Source: Methanobrevibacter sp. (lineage in GTDB: Archaea; Methanobacteriota; Methanobacteria; Methanobacteriales; Methanobacteriaceae). From it: a DNA stretch of 64,000 bases. The position numbers and the translations under genes are program-made. Location of the stretch: contig NZ_JAUNXI010000002.1 in assembly GCF_030539875.1 (NCBI RefSeq), positions 1 through 64,000 on the forward strand. Reading direction: 5' to 3'. This document shows, in pieces, positions 35,518 through 45,857 of this stretch. Under the pieces are notes generated by a model. It worked only from the letters and a program-made list of their open reading frames with translations. It made no database searches and had not been told where the DNA came from. Each line of letters starts with the position of its first letter. Position 1 is the stretch's first letter.

Positions 35518-36351
35518 CTAAAGTCCTGTTTCCTTTTTGATTCTTCCTTCAGGTAACCATGACCTTGGACACATCATGTAACAAGATCCGCATTTGATAC
35601 ATCTGTCTTTATCACAGCTAGGTCTACCTTCTGCGAAGCCCATTGCTCTAGTTGGACAAGCAAGAGCGCAAGTTCCACAACCAGTACATAATCCTTGTCT
35701 AATAACATTGGTTAATACGTCACAACCGCATCCTTTATCACATGCAGCCCAATCCATTGCCGGTTTTAAGTAGTCTAAGTCACCTTCACATAATGCAACA
35801 ACAGCTTTTGCAATCATTTCAGGAGCTACAGGACAACCTGGAAGTGCAAGGTCAACTTTAACTAATGAATTAATTGGTAAGAAAGATTCATGTTTAGGTT
35901 GAGCTTGTTGTCCACCGCGAGAGTATGTGGTGAAACAACCGGTAATCGCACAAGATCCGAATGCTGCGATTAAACCGGATTTTTTCCTAGCTTCTAAAAG
36001 TTCGTGTACACTGTGTTCATCTTGTAAACAAACTGATCCTTCAATTAAACATAAGTCCATTTCAGGCATTTCTTCAGCAAAGGTTCCGTGAATCCATTTA
36101 TCAACTAAAGTTTGTCCGTATACGATGTCAACCATATCTGTTAAAACTGTGGATAGGATGTCATAATTTTCGGTTAAAGACATTGCATCCCCAGTACAAC
36201 CACTTAAGTGTATGTAACCAATACGTGGTTTTGATGAAGCTGCTTTAGGTTCTTCTGCAGGTGCAGGAACAACTTCTTCAACTTTTTCCTCTACTTTTGG
36301 AGCTTTAGGTTCGGATGAACCACCAAAAGCCTTTTTTAATTTATCAAACAT
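35518..36351 (-). CDS. frhG: F420-reducing hydrogenase gamma (small) subunit (FrhG)
   Basis: A 277-residue iron-sulfur subunit. The proximal-cluster cysteines sit in [18 protein letters not shown] and LPGCPVAPE; a cysteine-rich CDKGCGCD segment and two 4Fe-4S motifs [12 protein letters not shown] and [12 protein letters not shown] follow. Residues 1-42 form a low-complexity Lys/Glu/Pro tail. The ATG overlaps the frhD stop codon, which indicates translational coupling. Confidence 0.97.
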   Translation of the reverse strand: MFDKLKKAFGGSSEPKAPKVEEKVEEVVPAPAEEPKAASSKPRIGYIHLSGCTGDAMSLTENYDILSTVLTDMVDIVYGQTLVDKWIHGTFAEEMPEMDLCLIEGSVCLQDEHSVHELLEARKKSGLIAAFGSCAITGCFTTYSRGGQQAQPKHESFLPINSLVKVDLALPGCPVAPEMIAKAVVALCEGDLDYLKPAMDWAACDKGCGCDVLTNVIRQGLCTGCGTCALACPTRAMGFAEGRPSCDKDRCIKCGSCYMMCPRSWLPEGRIKKETGL

Positions 36352-36920
36352 TATTTTACCCCAATTTCATTTAAAATAATATCAATAGCTTCAGGAATTG
36401 CCTTTTCAACAGATTCAGATAACCCTACTTCAACATCAGGTGTTGGAATACATTCGGGTTTACAACCAACAATTACGACTTCACATTTTTCAGCGATTTT
36501 CTGAAGAGGTTCTTCAACAGTCATACCATGAGGATTATCATATTTGCCCACCTGCATAGCATTAGGGTCAAATACACCTACTGTGCCGGGTTCAGCATTG
36601 GATTCAACTACATCAATAACAATTAATTTTTTCCAGTCATATTCATTATACAAAGGGAAGAAATTCATTGGTGCAGCAGTTCCCCCATCAATAAACTGAA
36701 CTCCATCCGGTAAAGTTAAACCATTAAATTTTCCTTTAATAATGTTTAGAACATCACCATCAAATTCTTCTTCAACATACGAAGTAACTGCCGGATCATA
36801 ATAATCATTTTTATCATTAAAGTATTTCTGTAAAAGATTAATTAAAATTGGACCGAAACCGTCATCCTTAAATAAGATATTTCCGCATCCAATAACTATT
36901 ATGTCCGAATCATAAGGCAT
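36351..36920 (-). CDS. frhD: F420-hydrogenase maturation protease (FrhD)
   Basis: A 189-residue endopeptidase of the HyaD/HycI family that removes the C-terminal peptide of FrhA after nickel insertion. [14 protein letters not shown] at the N-terminus and [18 protein letters not shown] carry the conserved acidic nickel-sensing residues. It lies between frhA and frhG as is usual for methanogen frh operons, 16 bases after frhA. Confidence 0.96.
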   Translation of the reverse strand: MPYDSDIIVIGCGNILFKDDGFGPILINLLQKYFNDKNDYYDPAVTSYVEEEFDGDVLNIIKGKFNGLTLPDGVQFIDGGTAAPMNFFPLYNEYDWKKLIVIDVVESNAEPGTVGVFDPNAMQVGKYDNPHGMTVEEPLQKIAEKCEVVIVGCKPECIPTPDVEVGLSESVEKAIPEAIDIILNEIGVK

Positions 36921-36936
36921 TATTTATCCTCCACAA

Positions 36937-38151
36937 TTATATTCTCACCATTTCATTTTTAAGAATGGATTTATCTTCATCATCAACAACCATTACGTGA
37001 GTAGCACATGATAAACAAGGGTCGTATGCTCTGATAACGTGTGGTCCGTACTCATGATGGAATCCTTCTATTGCAGGACCCATGGTTGGAATGTTCCAGG
37101 TAGTTGGTACAATAGCAGAGTAGAATTTGGTTTTGCCGTCAACGACTTTAGCCATGTGAACGTTTGTTCCTCTAGGACCTTCGATTACACCGAAACCAAG
37201 TTCACCAGTTCCTCTTTTATCATAACTTACATTAGCTGGAGCAGCAGGATCAATTGCATCTAAAGCTTCCATACATGCATCATAGTTTAATAACATTTCA
37301 TCAGCACGAGCTACGTGTTGTGCGTTTACACCTTTACCTTTGAATCCGGCGAATTTTTCCATTCTTGCCCTAGGACCGGTTTCAACATGCTCACCATTAA
37401 GTAATGGAATTGTAGTACAAGCTTTTTTACCAATCTCAGGATCGTCATACCAAGCTTCAGGCAAACATTCGGAGAAAATATCCATATCAAATTCATTTAC
37501 ACCATAAGATGCATCTGTTGCCAATAACGGTCTGTCAACTACACCTAAATCATCAGGTAAACCTTTTTCTACAACACAGTTTTTGATTAATTCAACGTGT
37601 TCTTCGAGTTTTGGTCTAAGCGCAGTCATTCTTTCAATTAATCTTTCTTTAGTGAAAGGAGTGATGTTTCTAGCCATTCCCCCAACTCTAACATCTGATG
37701 GGTGGATACCTTCACCAGCAATCATATCCACAACATATTGTACTGTTTTTCTTACTTCACTTACACTGTCAACAGCAGTGGTGAATAAGTTATCAGGTAC
37801 AAAATCAGGTGCGATTAAGAAGTGGTGAATAGCTGCACTGTTAATACCATGTGCTGCTAAAGTAGCTCTTCTTAACAATTTAGCAGTTTTAGGAATTTCG
37901 ATTCCTAATGCCATGTCCATTGCTTCTGCAGAAGCCAAAGTGTGTGGAATCGGACAAACACCACAAATTCTTTGACATAAAACAGGAGCAGATTCAGGAG
38001 CTTTGTCAAGAACCATCTTTTCTAAACCCCTAACAGGAGTTATACTTAAATACATACCTTTTGTAACTATCCCCTTGTCATCTACTTCCATGACTAATTC
38101 GGCATGGCCCTCTTGACGAGATGTAGGAGATATAACAACTCTATCTTTCAA
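36937..38151 (-). CDS. frhA: F420-reducing hydrogenase alpha (large) subunit (FrhA)
   Basis: A 404-residue NiFe active-site subunit that splits H2 to supply reduced F420 for methanogenesis. Nickel ligands are in [10 protein letters not shown] and DPCLSCATH; 19 further residues follow the latter and are the peptide FrhD should remove. The start is read as TTG 38151 ([16 protein letters not shown]), six bases after GAGGTG; the upstream GTG at 38160 is part of that ribosome binding site. Confidence 0.97.
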   Translation of the reverse strand: MKDRVVISPTSRQEGHAELVMEVDDKGIVTKGMYLSITPVRGLEKMVLDKAPESAPVLCQRICGVCPIPHTLASAEAMDMALGIEIPKTAKLLRRATLAAHGINSAAIHHFLIAPDFVPDNLFTTAVDSVSEVRKTVQYVVDMIAGEGIHPSDVRVGGMARNITPFTKERLIERMTALRPKLEEHVELIKNCVVEKGLPDDLGVVDRPLLATDASYGVNEFDMDIFSECLPEAWYDDPEIGKKACTTIPLLNGEHVETGPRARMEKFAGFKGKGVNAQHVARADEMLLNYDACMEALDAIDPAAPANVSYDKRGTGELGFGVIEGPRGTNVHMAKVVDGKTKFYSAIVPTTWNIPTMGPAIEGFHHEYGPHVIRAYDPCLSCATHVMVVDDEDKSILKNEMVRI

Positions 38152-38192
38152 ATATGTCACCTCAATTATAGAAATTAGAAACTAACAAATGT

Positions 38193-38210
38193 ATTTATAT
38201 ACATATAAAT
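38193..38210 (-). promoter_or_regulatory. Palindromic TATA region of the frh operon
   Basis: ATTTATAT and ATATAAAT flank a 2-base spacer, a perfect palindrome that includes the TATA element about 45-60 bases before the frhA start. Being symmetric it could bind TBP in both directions, or be an operator over the promoter. Confidence 0.45.
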
Positions 38211-38314
38211 ATTTAAAATTATAGTTAGAAAAAATATAGAAATATATATATTCTATAATTTACCAAACATTATATTATTATTTTTAATCTCATTAATTAT
38301 AAGGAGGAAAAACC

Positions 38315-38830
38315 TTGGATAAATCAAACATAATTATCTCAATTATTATCGTTTTATGTGTTGCAGCAGCAGTAGCTGCTTACGGCATCACAAATAGTGA
38401 TAATCCAATCTTCTCTGGATTATCAAGCATACCGAGCGATAGTAATGTAGGAGACGGAATAGGAAATACTACTCCTGGAAATAATAGTAACAGTCCAATA
38501 TCAGCTGACACATCCGGCGGTTCTAGTGCAGGATCCAGTTCAGGAAGCGGAACTGGAAGTGGCTCAGGAAGCGGATCCGGCAGTGGCTCAGGTGGTGGAT
38601 CTGGAAGCGGCGGGTCTGGAAGCGGATCTGGTGGTGGTAGCAGTAGAACACATTTATCTCATTCAGAAGCTAAAAATATTGCAAGCAATGCTGTTCAAGA
38701 AGCAGGATGTTATGTTGGAAATGGAAAATATTCCGATGGATACTGGTATTTCACAGTTTATGACCAATCAGGCAATAACGTTGATACCATAAGTGTAAAT
38801 GATAAAACTGGAGCTACTGGAAGAGGTTAA
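38315..38830 (+). CDS. Secreted or membrane-anchored protein with Gly/Ser linker and PepSY-like domain
   Basis: A 171-residue protein. Residues 5-24 are a signal anchor (IIISIIIVLCVAAAVAAYGI), about 67-110 an almost pure Gly/Ser linker, and 113-171 a small domain (LSHSEAKNIASNAVQ, GYWYFTVYDQSGN, TISVNDKTGA) that resembles PepSY. The DNA of the linker (about 38510-38645) is much richer in GC than its surroundings. The TTG start is supported by AGGAGG at 38301-38306. It is divergent from frhA. Confidence 0.75.
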   Translation: MDKSNIIISIIIVLCVAAAVAAYGITNSDNPIFSGLSSIPSDSNVGDGIGNTTPGNNSNSPISADTSGGSSAGSSSGSGTGSGSGSGSGSGSGGGSGSGGSGSGSGGGSSRTHLSHSEAKNIASNAVQEAGCYVGNGKYSDGYWYFTVYDQSGNNVDTISVNDKTGATGRG

Positions 38831-38862
38831 AGGATTAAAATTAATCCTTTTTAATTTTTTTA
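38831..38862 (+). terminator. Hairpin terminator of the Gly/Ser-linker gene
   Basis: AGGATTA (38831-38837) and TAATCCT (38842-38848) form a 7-bp stem with a 4-base loop directly after the stop codon, followed by a T-rich run to 38861. Confidence 0.7.
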
Positions 38863-39023
38863 TGGCATTGTTCAGAAGTAAACTTCACATGCCAAATTTT
38901 CATTTTGACAAAAAAGTATTATCAGCTTTTTTTAAAAATTAATTTTTGAGTTTTGGCGAAGATATTAAAAAAATAGATAAATATATATAATAAAAAAAAT
39001 AAAGTAATAATTGTTATGTGTGA

Positions 39024-39097
39024 GGGCCCGTAGCCTAGCTGGATAGGGCGTCGGACTTCTAATCCGAAGACCCCGGGTTCAAATCCCGGCGGGTCCG
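39024..39097 (+). tRNA. tRNA-Arg (anticodon TCT)
   Basis: Acceptor GGGCCCG/CGGGTCC with discriminator G, anticodon stem TCGGA/TCCGA around loop CTTCTAA, T arm CCGGG/CCCGG. The anticodon TCT reads AGA. A TATA-like run lies at about 38981-38992. No CCA is encoded. Confidence 0.95.
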
Positions 39098-39149
39098 CTT
39101 CCATATTCTCTTTTTTCAAAAACTGTTTAATATTAATTTATGAATTTTT

Positions 39150-39223
39150 GGGCTTGTAGCCTAGTCTGGAAGGGCGTAAGACTCCTAATCTTAAGATCGA
39201 GGGTTCAAATCCCTCCAAGTCCG
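39150..39223 (+). tRNA. tRNA-Arg (anticodon CCT)
   Basis: Acceptor GGGCTTG/CAAGTCC with discriminator G, anticodon stem TAAGA/TCTTA, loop CTCCTAA, so the anticodon is CCT (AGG). It is 52 bases after tRNA-Arg(TCT), similar along its length, and probably arose from it by duplication. The 3' end nearly touches the convergent endonuclease Q gene. Confidence 0.94.
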
Positions 39224-39228
39224 TGTTT

Positions 39229-40413
39229 TTAAAAATTATCCAAAGTAACAATATTGGAGTTATTTTCTTTTTTTAACTTTTCAAATGAAATCTGACCATA
39301 TCTGCCTCCTCCACCGGGAATAATGTCAATCTCATTATTTCTAAATGATTTAATAGCTGAAGCGACATTTGAATCTGTTTTTTCAATATTTTCTAATGGA
39401 GCATTTATTAAAACATCGATTTCACTGCCAAACCCATCTATTAATTCCTGCCATTTGCCCTGAACGGTTTTGGTAGTAACTCCCTTTTCATAAATAGTGG
39501 AAATAATCTCTGCTAATGGCATTAAATGAATGTATTCTGCCCTAAAATCCGGGTGTTTCGGATAATTATAATCGGCAATTTCAGAAATTCGATAATCCAC
39601 ACCCTTTTTAATTGTTCCTCCGCAACTACATTTCATCTTGTTTTCATGAGCCATTAAAGGATCAACCAATTTATAGCATTTAGTACATGCAGTCATGTGA
39701 TACTTTCCCAAGTTTGGAACCAGCCCATAATTTGCTTTAATTTTATTATGTTTAAATGCATGTTTTATTGAAGAAAATGAAATATCTTTAAGCTTAATTT
39801 GATTAAATTCCCTGCCCAGTCTATGAGGCCATGGAGAATGGGCATCAGAATTAGAAAGAAAAGAAAAGTCTTTAAGTTCAGAGATTCTATCGGCCATAAA
39901 TGTATCAGCAGACAAACCCAACTCTACAAAATCCACTTTTTTCTCATAACAATCATAAATACTGTTATATGATTTATACATTCCAGTCCATGGAGTAAAG
40001 GCATGTGCCGGACCAATCAAACAGTCATATTCACGAACCAACTCTAAAAGTTCGGCACCGGATAAATTTGTTTTGGGCCTTCCGTCAATTTCCTTATTTT
40101 TTGATGGAAGCCTCTGCGATAGCTCACGGGCAGCATCAATATTTGGAATAATGATTAAATGATGAATTCTGTTTTTCCCTTCAACTTCACTTGTCAAAAC
40201 AAAATCCATACCCTCTGCACTGTAAATTCCATCACCGGAATAGATAGTGCTTTCTTCAACAATATCCAGCCAGCCTGGATGAAAAGCATCTCCGGTTCCT
40301 AAAAGATTTAAACCTTTCAATTTAGATTTGGGAGCCATATTCTTTATCAGCATGTCTTTTGAAGATGCCATTGAAAAACAGCTATGAACATGAAAATCAG
40401 CATTAACTAACAT
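39229..40413 (-). CDS. Endonuclease Q (PHP-domain DNA repair nuclease)
   Basis: A 394-residue protein of the TIGR00375/EndoQ family, which cuts DNA 5' of deaminated bases and abasic sites in Thermococcales, some methanogens and a few bacteria. PHP metal ligands: NADFHVHSCFS at the N-terminus, GTGDAFHPGW, GPAHAFTPW, FLSNSDAHSPWPHRLG. A zinc site follows at about residues 235-265 (CTKC and CSCG). Length matches the family. Confidence 0.9.
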   Translation of the reverse strand: MLVNADFHVHSCFSMASSKDMLIKNMAPKSKLKGLNLLGTGDAFHPGWLDIVEESTIYSGDGIYSAEGMDFVLTSEVEGKNRIHHLIIIPNIDAARELSQRLPSKNKEIDGRPKTNLSGAELLELVREYDCLIGPAHAFTPWTGMYKSYNSIYDCYEKKVDFVELGLSADTFMADRISELKDFSFLSNSDAHSPWPHRLGREFNQIKLKDISFSSIKHAFKHNKIKANYGLVPNLGKYHMTACTKCYKLVDPLMAHENKMKCSCGGTIKKGVDYRISEIADYNYPKHPDFRAEYIHLMPLAEIISTIYEKGVTTKTVQGKWQELIDGFGSEIDVLINAPLENIEKTDSNVASAIKSFRNNEIDIIPGGGGRYGQISFEKLKKENNSNIVTLDNF

Positions 40414-40491
40414 GATTAAATGTTAGAAATTAAAATTATATTAAATTATCAATTAAAAAAAGTAAATAAAAATAGTAAAATATATTGAAAT

Positions 40492-41262
40492 TTATCCAAT
40501 ATATCTCAAATCGTCAGCATTTCCAGCATTAGCTTTAGCAATCATATCCTGTTCCATTTGTTGAGCTTTAGCAATCATTTGTCTGGTTTCTTCAGCTCTT
40601 TCGTCTAATTTATCAGTATTAATCTCAAAGTTAAGCAATAATGATAATTTTTTCAAAATAGCTTCGGCAGACTCTGCATCAATGAAATATCCTGGAGTTT
40701 CACCCATAAGGCAACATCCCTGAATTCCCTGACGGACTCCCAAACCTAAAAATAAGCCAGAAGCACCAACAATACCTCCATCATTAGACCTGATTTCGAT
40801 TTCAGCTTCTTTTAATAATTCAACATTTGCCTCATCAGTAGCCGCACCGAAGATTTTAGGATTTTCAACAGGCTGAGGAACAGCCATTCCACCAAGAGTG
40901 AAAATTCTATTTACTCCATAACCTTTGATAAATTCTAAAATATCATTACAAATCATGTATTGTCCTTCTGGAGACAAAGCCTGAGTGTTACCAACAAGAA
41001 TAATTAAATCAAAATTATCCTCACCAACATCTTTTAAATAATATAGCTCATTGACCATATTGCCGATTATTCCATCTTCTTGAATAAGAACTTGAGGCGG
41101 AAAAGTTGGAGAATAGATTTCAGCAAATTTAGTTGCATTTAATTCGTCAATCATATGATCAGCAGCTAATTTACCAACGTGTCCAAGACCAGGTAATGCT
41201 TCAATGAAAATAGGATTTTCAAGTTCGATTTCTTCTAAAACATTTATTTCAGCAACATTCAC
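40492..41262 (-). CDS. Proteasome assembly chaperone (PAC2) family protein
   Basis: A 256-residue protein of the archaeal PAC2/PbaB family ([52 protein letters not shown]). Such proteins may assist proteasome assembly. A coiled coil ends the protein. The GTG start has AAGGAG overlapping the end of nop10, so it is translated from the same mRNA as the ribosomal block upstream. Confidence 0.9.
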   Translation of the reverse strand: MNVAEINVLEEIELENPIFIEALPGLGHVGKLAADHMIDELNATKFAEIYSPTFPPQVLIQEDGIIGNMVNELYYLKDVGEDNFDLIILVGNTQALSPEGQYMICNDILEFIKGYGVNRIFTLGGMAVPQPVENPKIFGAATDEANVELLKEAEIEIRSNDGGIVGASGLFLGLGVRQGIQGCCLMGETPGYFIDAESAEAILKKLSLLLNFEINTDKLDERAEETRQMIAKAQQMEQDMIAKANAGNADDLRYIG

Positions 41263-41275
41263 GTATATTTCTCCT

Positions 41276-41434
41276 TCATTGATTTTTTTTCAATATACGA
41301 CGATATTTCCCATATTTATCTTCAACAGAAAATTTAGGCGGATAAATTACTTTAAGTCCACCGCCACATTTAGGGCAGGAATCCTTTAAAGTATAAATTC
41401 CGCATTCAGGACATTTCTTCATTTTCATATTCAT
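41276..41434 (-). CDS. nop10: Nop10, H/ACA ribonucleoprotein protein
   Basis: A 52-residue protein: [25 protein letters not shown], then [20 protein letters not shown]. The zinc ribbon CPEC...CPKC and the PPxFSxxDxYxxYR tail are those of archaeal Nop10, which works with Cbf5, Gar1 and L7Ae in RNA-guided pseudouridylation. The gene is short and easily missed. In-frame ATGs are at 41434, 41428 and 41422; none has a clear ribosome binding site. It lies between aIF2-alpha and PAC2, the usual order in archaea. Confidence 0.93.
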   Translation of the reverse strand: MNMKMKKCPECGIYTLKDSCPKCGGGLKVIYPPKFSVEDKYGKYRRILKKNQ

Positions 41435-41440
41435 AAGAAT

Positions 41441-42238
41441 CTAATTATCTAACTCTCTTAGGAAAGAACCGTTACCACCAGATTCTTCAACAACTGCAAT
41501 ACATCTATCAGCTGCAGCTTTAAGAGCTTTTTCAGCCAATATATAATCAGTAGATTTTACAGTAATCCTATATCTAGGAGCACCAACACATTGGACTTTA
41601 ATTTCTTCCTCTTCATCACCATTATCTTCAGCTGCTTTAAGAGCTGCAATGATAATTTCGACACCATTTGATACAAAAGTTTCAATGTCGACATAACCAC
41701 TAATGTGAACTTCAGGAGGAGTAATATTTCTTTTAGCTACTTCAGTTATAGCATCAGCCCAATCCTGAGGAATTCCTTCTTCAGTAAGTGGTTCTGGACC
41801 TTCTTCAGAAGCGGTTTCAAAAGCACCATAAACATCACCAAAGATGTCCATAAGTTCGTAACCTACCTCATCATATGCATCATTTAAACTTTTATCTAAT
41901 GATTTTGCAGATAATTCTAAGAATTTTTCAGCTTTTTGCTCGATTTTCCAATGTTGGATTTTTTTAGTTCTTTGGTCTTCACGGATTCTTTTTAAAGAAG
42001 CATCCACATGCCCTTTTTTAGGGTTAACTCTGAGAACACGACAAACAATCTTTTGATTTTCCCTTACATGATCTCTAATATTCTTTACCCAACCAGAAGA
42101 TACTTCAGAGATATGAATAAAAGCTTCCTTGCCCTGATATTCTTCTAATTTAGCAAAAGCCCCATAATTAAGAACTTTGTAAACAGTACCGACAATAAGT
42201 TCTCCTTCATCAGGCCATTCTTGACTTTTTCTTACCAT
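41441..42238 (-). CDS. Translation initiation factor aIF2 subunit alpha
   Basis: A 265-residue subunit of the aIF2 trimer that brings initiator Met-tRNA to the ribosome. N-terminal S1 domain ([29 protein letters not shown] is the start of it, written [15 protein letters not shown] for length), a helical middle domain, and the C-terminal alpha-beta domain that binds the gamma subunit ([17 protein letters not shown]). Part of the block L44e-S27e-aIF2alpha-Nop10-PAC2. Confidence 0.96.
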   Translation of the reverse strand: MVRKSQEWPDEGELIVGTVYKVLNYGAFAKLEEYQGKEAFIHISEVSSGWVKNIRDHVRENQKIVCRVLRVNPKKGHVDASLKRIREDQRTKKIQHWKIEQKAEKFLELSAKSLDKSLNDAYDEVGYELMDIFGDVYGAFETASEEGPEPLTEEGIPQDWADAITEVAKRNITPPEVHISGYVDIETFVSNGVEIIIAALKAAEDNGDEEEEIKVQCVGAPRYRITVKSTDYILAEKALKAAADRCIAVVEESGGNGSFLRELDN

Positions 42239-42299
42239 ACTCTCACCAACATTATTAAAAAGTATAAAAAATAGTAAAAAAGAAGTTAAAACTAAAAAT

Positions 42300-42479
42300 T
42301 TAGTTTAAAACTTTTTCAATATGTGCAGTGATTTTAGCTTTAGCCCCACGAGATTTGACGAGGGTTTTGCCACAAATAATACATTTTACATCAGAAGCTG
42401 CACGATCAAATATAACTTGTTCATTATCACAATCTAAACATTTAACTTTTAAAAAGTTTCCTCTACCATTACTAACCAT
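42300..42479 (-). CDS. Ribosomal protein S27e
   Basis: A 59-residue zinc ribosomal protein of the small subunit, with CLDC and CIIC as the zinc-binding pairs. The start is ATG 42479 ([12 protein letters not shown]); the AGGTGATT just upstream is the ribosome binding site and contains the GTG at 42488. Confidence 0.96.
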   Translation of the reverse strand: MVSNGRGNFLKVKCLDCDNEQVIFDRAASDVKCIICGKTLVKSRGAKAKITAHIEKVLN

Positions 42480-42488
42480 GTTAATCAC

Positions 42489-42767
42489 CTATTTAGCTAC
42501 AAATTCAGGTTTTCCAGTTCTGAATGATTGTTTAATGTGAGATTTTCCACATTCTTTACATTTGAGTCTTAAATCTAATTTTTTAACTGGTTTGTTTCCA
42601 GCAGGCAAAGGTCTTGGGTAACCTCTATAACCAGCAGTTACACGTCTAAATTGTCTTTGTCCCCAGGTTAATTCACTAGCTTTTCTTTTTTTGGAAGTGT
42701 GAACTTCGTGCATAGTGTGTCTTTTACAGTGAGGACAGTATGTTCTTTTTTCTTTTGGTATTTTCAT
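42489..42767 (-). CDS. Ribosomal protein L44e
   Basis: A 92-residue large-subunit protein with zinc pairs CPHC and CKEC and the conserved [17 protein letters not shown] segment. GGTGAAATT precedes the ATG. First gene of the block that continues with S27e and aIF2-alpha. Confidence 0.97.
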   Translation of the reverse strand: MKIPKEKRTYCPHCKRHTMHEVHTSKKRKASELTWGQRQFRRVTAGYRGYPRPLPAGNKPVKKLDLRLKCKECGKSHIKQSFRTGKPEFVAK

Positions 42768-42982
42768 AATTTCACCGTAATTAATAAATCATTGTAAACC
42801 TATCCATGAATTTATCCAAATCTAATTTATATTAAAAAACGTAGAGATTGAAACTGTACTGTAACGCATCAAGTCTACACACAGCAAAAATCCAAATTAT
42901 ATAAAAATATAATTTTTTATTATCACAAATAGATACATATAATATGTATATTTATTTAGTTATTTAAAGGTAATGGAAAAAG

Positions 42983-43822
42983 TTAAATTTTAACTAGGCG
43001 ACCCTTTCTATTTTTGAAAAACACTTTTGCATTTATCAAAGGCAAGGTTACCAGATCCTGAGGTCTAAAAGGACCGTAAATCTTTTCATCAACACCAACA
43101 ATAGCATTAATTTCATCAAAGACCAGCATTGTAACAAGTTCTGTGTCTTTAGCCAATTTTGCAGATTCAAAATCATAAACTTCATCTTGCTCATCAAAAG
43201 CATTAGGATTATCTTCGATATTTTTCTTGGGAACTTTTTTTGCTTCGGGTTTTGGAGTTGGAGTTACTTTAGGCTCAGCAACACTAATCTGTTCTTTTTT
43301 AACAGGTTTTTCTTTACTGATTTTGTTCAAACCACTGCCTTTTTCTTGTTCAGGTTTTGAAATAAGGGTATTGGCCTGAGTTTCTTTTGGTTTAATAACC
43401 TTTTTACTACGCTCTTTTTCATCATCTGATAATTTTTCTAAAGAGATACCTTCCCTATGATTTTTCAATGTATCAATTAATGAAAAATAAAATTTTTCCT
43501 CCTCTGGAGTTAAATTAAGAGGAGTGGTGTCTATTAAATCAAATTTAGGTTTGCCGGTAAATAAATGATATGATCTCTGAATGTTTACAACTGCAGCATC
43601 AGTGATTTTGTGTTCTCTCCTCTCGCAAATCTCTGTTGCAATCCTCTGAGCTTCTTTAAGCATACCATGAATATTGGAAAATGGATCCCTAATTGCTTCT
43701 TGTCTTAGCCCATCTAAAAACTCATGAATTGTGGTATAAAAATCCTCATCTACACGGGCTAAAATAGCATTATTACGCTCTTTCTTTTGAATTTTCCGCA
43801 ATTCCTGATAAAACTGATCCAC
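42983..43822 (-). CDS. GINS complex subunit Gins51-like
   Basis: A 279-residue replication protein. Residues 1-130 form the helical A domain (MDQFYQELRKIQKKERN, then NIQRSYHLFTG, LNLTPEEEKFYFSLIDTLK), residues about 130-220 are a charged Lys/Glu/Pro linker, and the last 55 residues are the small beta B domain (VFDEINAIVGVDEKIYGPFRPQDLVTLP). GINS with MCM and a RecJ-like nuclease forms the archaeal replicative helicase. Start is GTG. It is next to PCNA, a replisome partner. Confidence 0.85.
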   Translation of the reverse strand: MDQFYQELRKIQKKERNNAILARVDEDFYTTIHEFLDGLRQEAIRDPFSNIHGMLKEAQRIATEICERREHKITDAAVVNIQRSYHLFTGKPKFDLIDTTPLNLTPEEEKFYFSLIDTLKNHREGISLEKLSDDEKERSKKVIKPKETQANTLISKPEQEKGSGLNKISKEKPVKKEQISVAEPKVTPTPKPEAKKVPKKNIEDNPNAFDEQDEVYDFESAKLAKDTELVTMLVFDEINAIVGVDEKIYGPFRPQDLVTLPLINAKVFFKNRKGRLVKI

Positions 43823-43880
43823 TTAATACCATCTCTAAAATTGTCTTTTTAAAAATAAAAAAAGGATAGGACAAATGAAA

Positions 43881-44615
43881 TTAATCATCTGTTTCCAATC
43901 TAGGAGCAAGCAAGAAACTGAGTTTACCATCACCAGTAACCATATTAAGAGTTAAATTTAAAGGCATATCGGTACCTAAACTAATTTCAGCTTCCTCTGA
44001 AAATTTATCTGCTTTAAGCATTTCTCTAATCTTGTCTAATGAGAATAGAGATTTTGCATGTTCTTGAATATTTTCGCCATGAAGATATTTGATACTTGCA
44101 TCACCGAATTCGCCATCAGCAGATGCCATAAAGTAATCTTCATCAACTTGCAAAGCAATTTTGTCTGAGAAAATATCAATATCATTAATACAATCTTTTA
44201 GGATTGAAAAACGAACTTTAAAAGAAGTCGGATGATTAATTTGAGGTGGAACTGGATTATCATATTCTATATCAATTAATCTTATTTTAAAAGTTCTTGT
44301 AGCGTCACCTTCAAAAGTAATGATGAAATTACCTTCATCTACAGACAGCAGTACCCTGTCCTGTGATTTGGCTCTTTTAAGAATTTTCATAAATTCATCA
44401 GTATCGATATTAATCTTTTCAGGAACATCACAAACATATTCATCAAATAAACTAGATTTAAGTTCTAAATGAACAAAAGTTATGTGACTACGGTCTAAGG
44501 CATCTAATCTCATACCTTCACTATCAGTTTGAATTTGTACTTCATCAACAATTGAAGAAATAGCATCAAAACTGGTTTTTAATATACTAGAATCACTTAA
44601 TTCTGCTTTAAACAT
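43881..44615 (-). CDS. pcn: DNA polymerase sliding clamp (PCNA)
   Basis: A 244-residue clamp subunit ([36 protein letters not shown], ending [12 protein letters not shown]). The clamp encircles DNA and tethers polymerase, ligase and Fen1. The start is ATG 44615, preceded by AGGATT; the longer frame that begins at 44633 would add six residues not seen in the family. Confidence 0.96.
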   Translation of the reverse strand: MFKAELSDSSILKTSFDAISSIVDEVQIQTDSEGMRLDALDRSHITFVHLELKSSLFDEYVCDVPEKINIDTDEFMKILKRAKSQDRVLLSVDEGNFIITFEGDATRTFKIRLIDIEYDNPVPPQINHPTSFKVRFSILKDCINDIDIFSDKIALQVDEDYFMASADGEFGDASIKYLHGENIQEHAKSLFSLDKIREMLKADKFSEEAEISLGTDMPLNLTLNMVTGDGKLSFLLAPRLETDD

Positions 44616-44760
44616 AAATAATCCTCTTATCAATAATACACATATATTTGTTTTTAATATATAATAAGTTTATCTTTTTATACAATATTTTTTAAAATCA
44701 CATATGTTCTTCAGTTATGAAATACCGGCAAGGACATCATCATATTAATTTTAAAATAAA

Positions 44761-45750
44761 TTAGCTGTTTGTAAACTCAATGAATTTTTCAAGCTGTTTT
44801 AATGCTCTTTTCGAATCGATTAGCTCTACAGCCAGTTCAACACCTTTCCTTAATGATTCGACTTTATCTGCAACATATAAACCAATTGCAGAATTCAGAA
44901 CAACTGCATTTCTTTTTGGTCCTTTTTGACCATTTAATATTGATAATGCAATTTCAGCATTTTTGTGCGGATTTTCAACTTCAAGGTCTTTTCTAGATGC
45001 AGATTCCATTCCAAAATATTCTGGCGAAATTTCATAAGTTATTGTTTTACCTCCCTTGAGTTCGCATACAAAAGTTTCATCATCAAGTAAAATCTCATCC
45101 ATTCCATAAATTGCCACAGCAGAATCAACATCCGAATACTTCAATGCATTTATTATCGGTTCGGCAACGTTTTTTTCACTAACCCCCAACATCAACATTC
45201 TGGCTCCGGAGGGATTTGTTAAAGGAGCAAGAGTGTCAAATATTGTTTTTATCGGAAGTTCTTTAGAAATGTTATCAATATATCTCATTGCCAGATGATA
45301 GTTTTGAGGAAACAAAAAGCACAAATCAATTTCATCTAAGCATCTTAAGCATTTTTCAGGTTCAATGTGAATATTTGCACCCAATTCCTCTAAAACATTT
45401 CCGGAGTCATAGCTGTTTGAATCCAGAATGCCATGTTTTGCAACGGGAACCCCTGCAGCAGATATGACGATTGATGAAATAGTTGAAATATCAAAAAGAG
45501 ATTCACTGCCTGCTTTAACAATTTCTAAAACTTTCCTATCATCCAGCAACCTTACACAATGAGCCCTCAAAGCTTTAAGAGAAGCAGTCATTTCATCTAT
45601 TGTTTCTCTTTTCATAGACATTGCAGTTAAATAAGCTCCGATTTGGGTTTCACTCACCTCACCACTTATGATTTCATCCATAACCATATATGCTTCATCA
45701 TAAGTTAAATCCTGATGATCACATACTTTTAAAATAGCTTCTTTTATCAT
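44761..45750 (-). CDS. TrpD-like phosphoribosyltransferase paralogue lacking the PRPP loop
   Basis: A 329-residue protein with the fold of anthranilate phosphoribosyltransferase: the N-terminal helical domain (VSETQIGAYLTAMSMKRET), then FDISTISSIVISAAGVPVAKHG, APLTNP and the metal-binding pair in YGMDEILL. The PRPP-binding GTGGD of true TrpD is replaced by KAGSESL and KHGNR by KHGILD. It is therefore unlikely to use PRPP and anthranilate in the normal way. No other trp gene is near. The reaction is unknown. AAGGAGAT precedes the ATG. Confidence 0.8.
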   Translation of the reverse strand: MIKEAILKVCDHQDLTYDEAYMVMDEIISGEVSETQIGAYLTAMSMKRETIDEMTASLKALRAHCVRLLDDRKVLEIVKAGSESLFDISTISSIVISAAGVPVAKHGILDSNSYDSGNVLEELGANIHIEPEKCLRCLDEIDLCFLFPQNYHLAMRYIDNISKELPIKTIFDTLAPLTNPSGARMLMLGVSEKNVAEPIINALKYSDVDSAVAIYGMDEILLDDETFVCELKGGKTITYEISPEYFGMESASRKDLEVENPHKNAEIALSILNGQKGPKRNAVVLNSAIGLYVADKVESLRKGVELAVELIDSKRALKQLEKFIEFTNS

Positions 45751-45857
45751 GATATCTCCTTTTTGTAGAATTACCTGAGCAATATATTATTCTTTACAAT
45801 GCACCATCATAACCTTTGTTGTAATAAAATGTACATTTTGTTTCGGTTTAAAAAAAA

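Noticed and set aside
39150-39223. Reading the second tRNA as tRNA-Gly (TCC)
   Set aside because: With a 7-base loop CTCCTAA, positions 34-36 are CCT, so it is tRNA-Arg.
42828-42862. A single CRISPR-repeat-like end (GATTGAAAC) in the gap before the L44e gene
   Set aside because: Only one copy is present, with no second repeat at spacer distance and no cas genes; AT-rich chance match is more likely.
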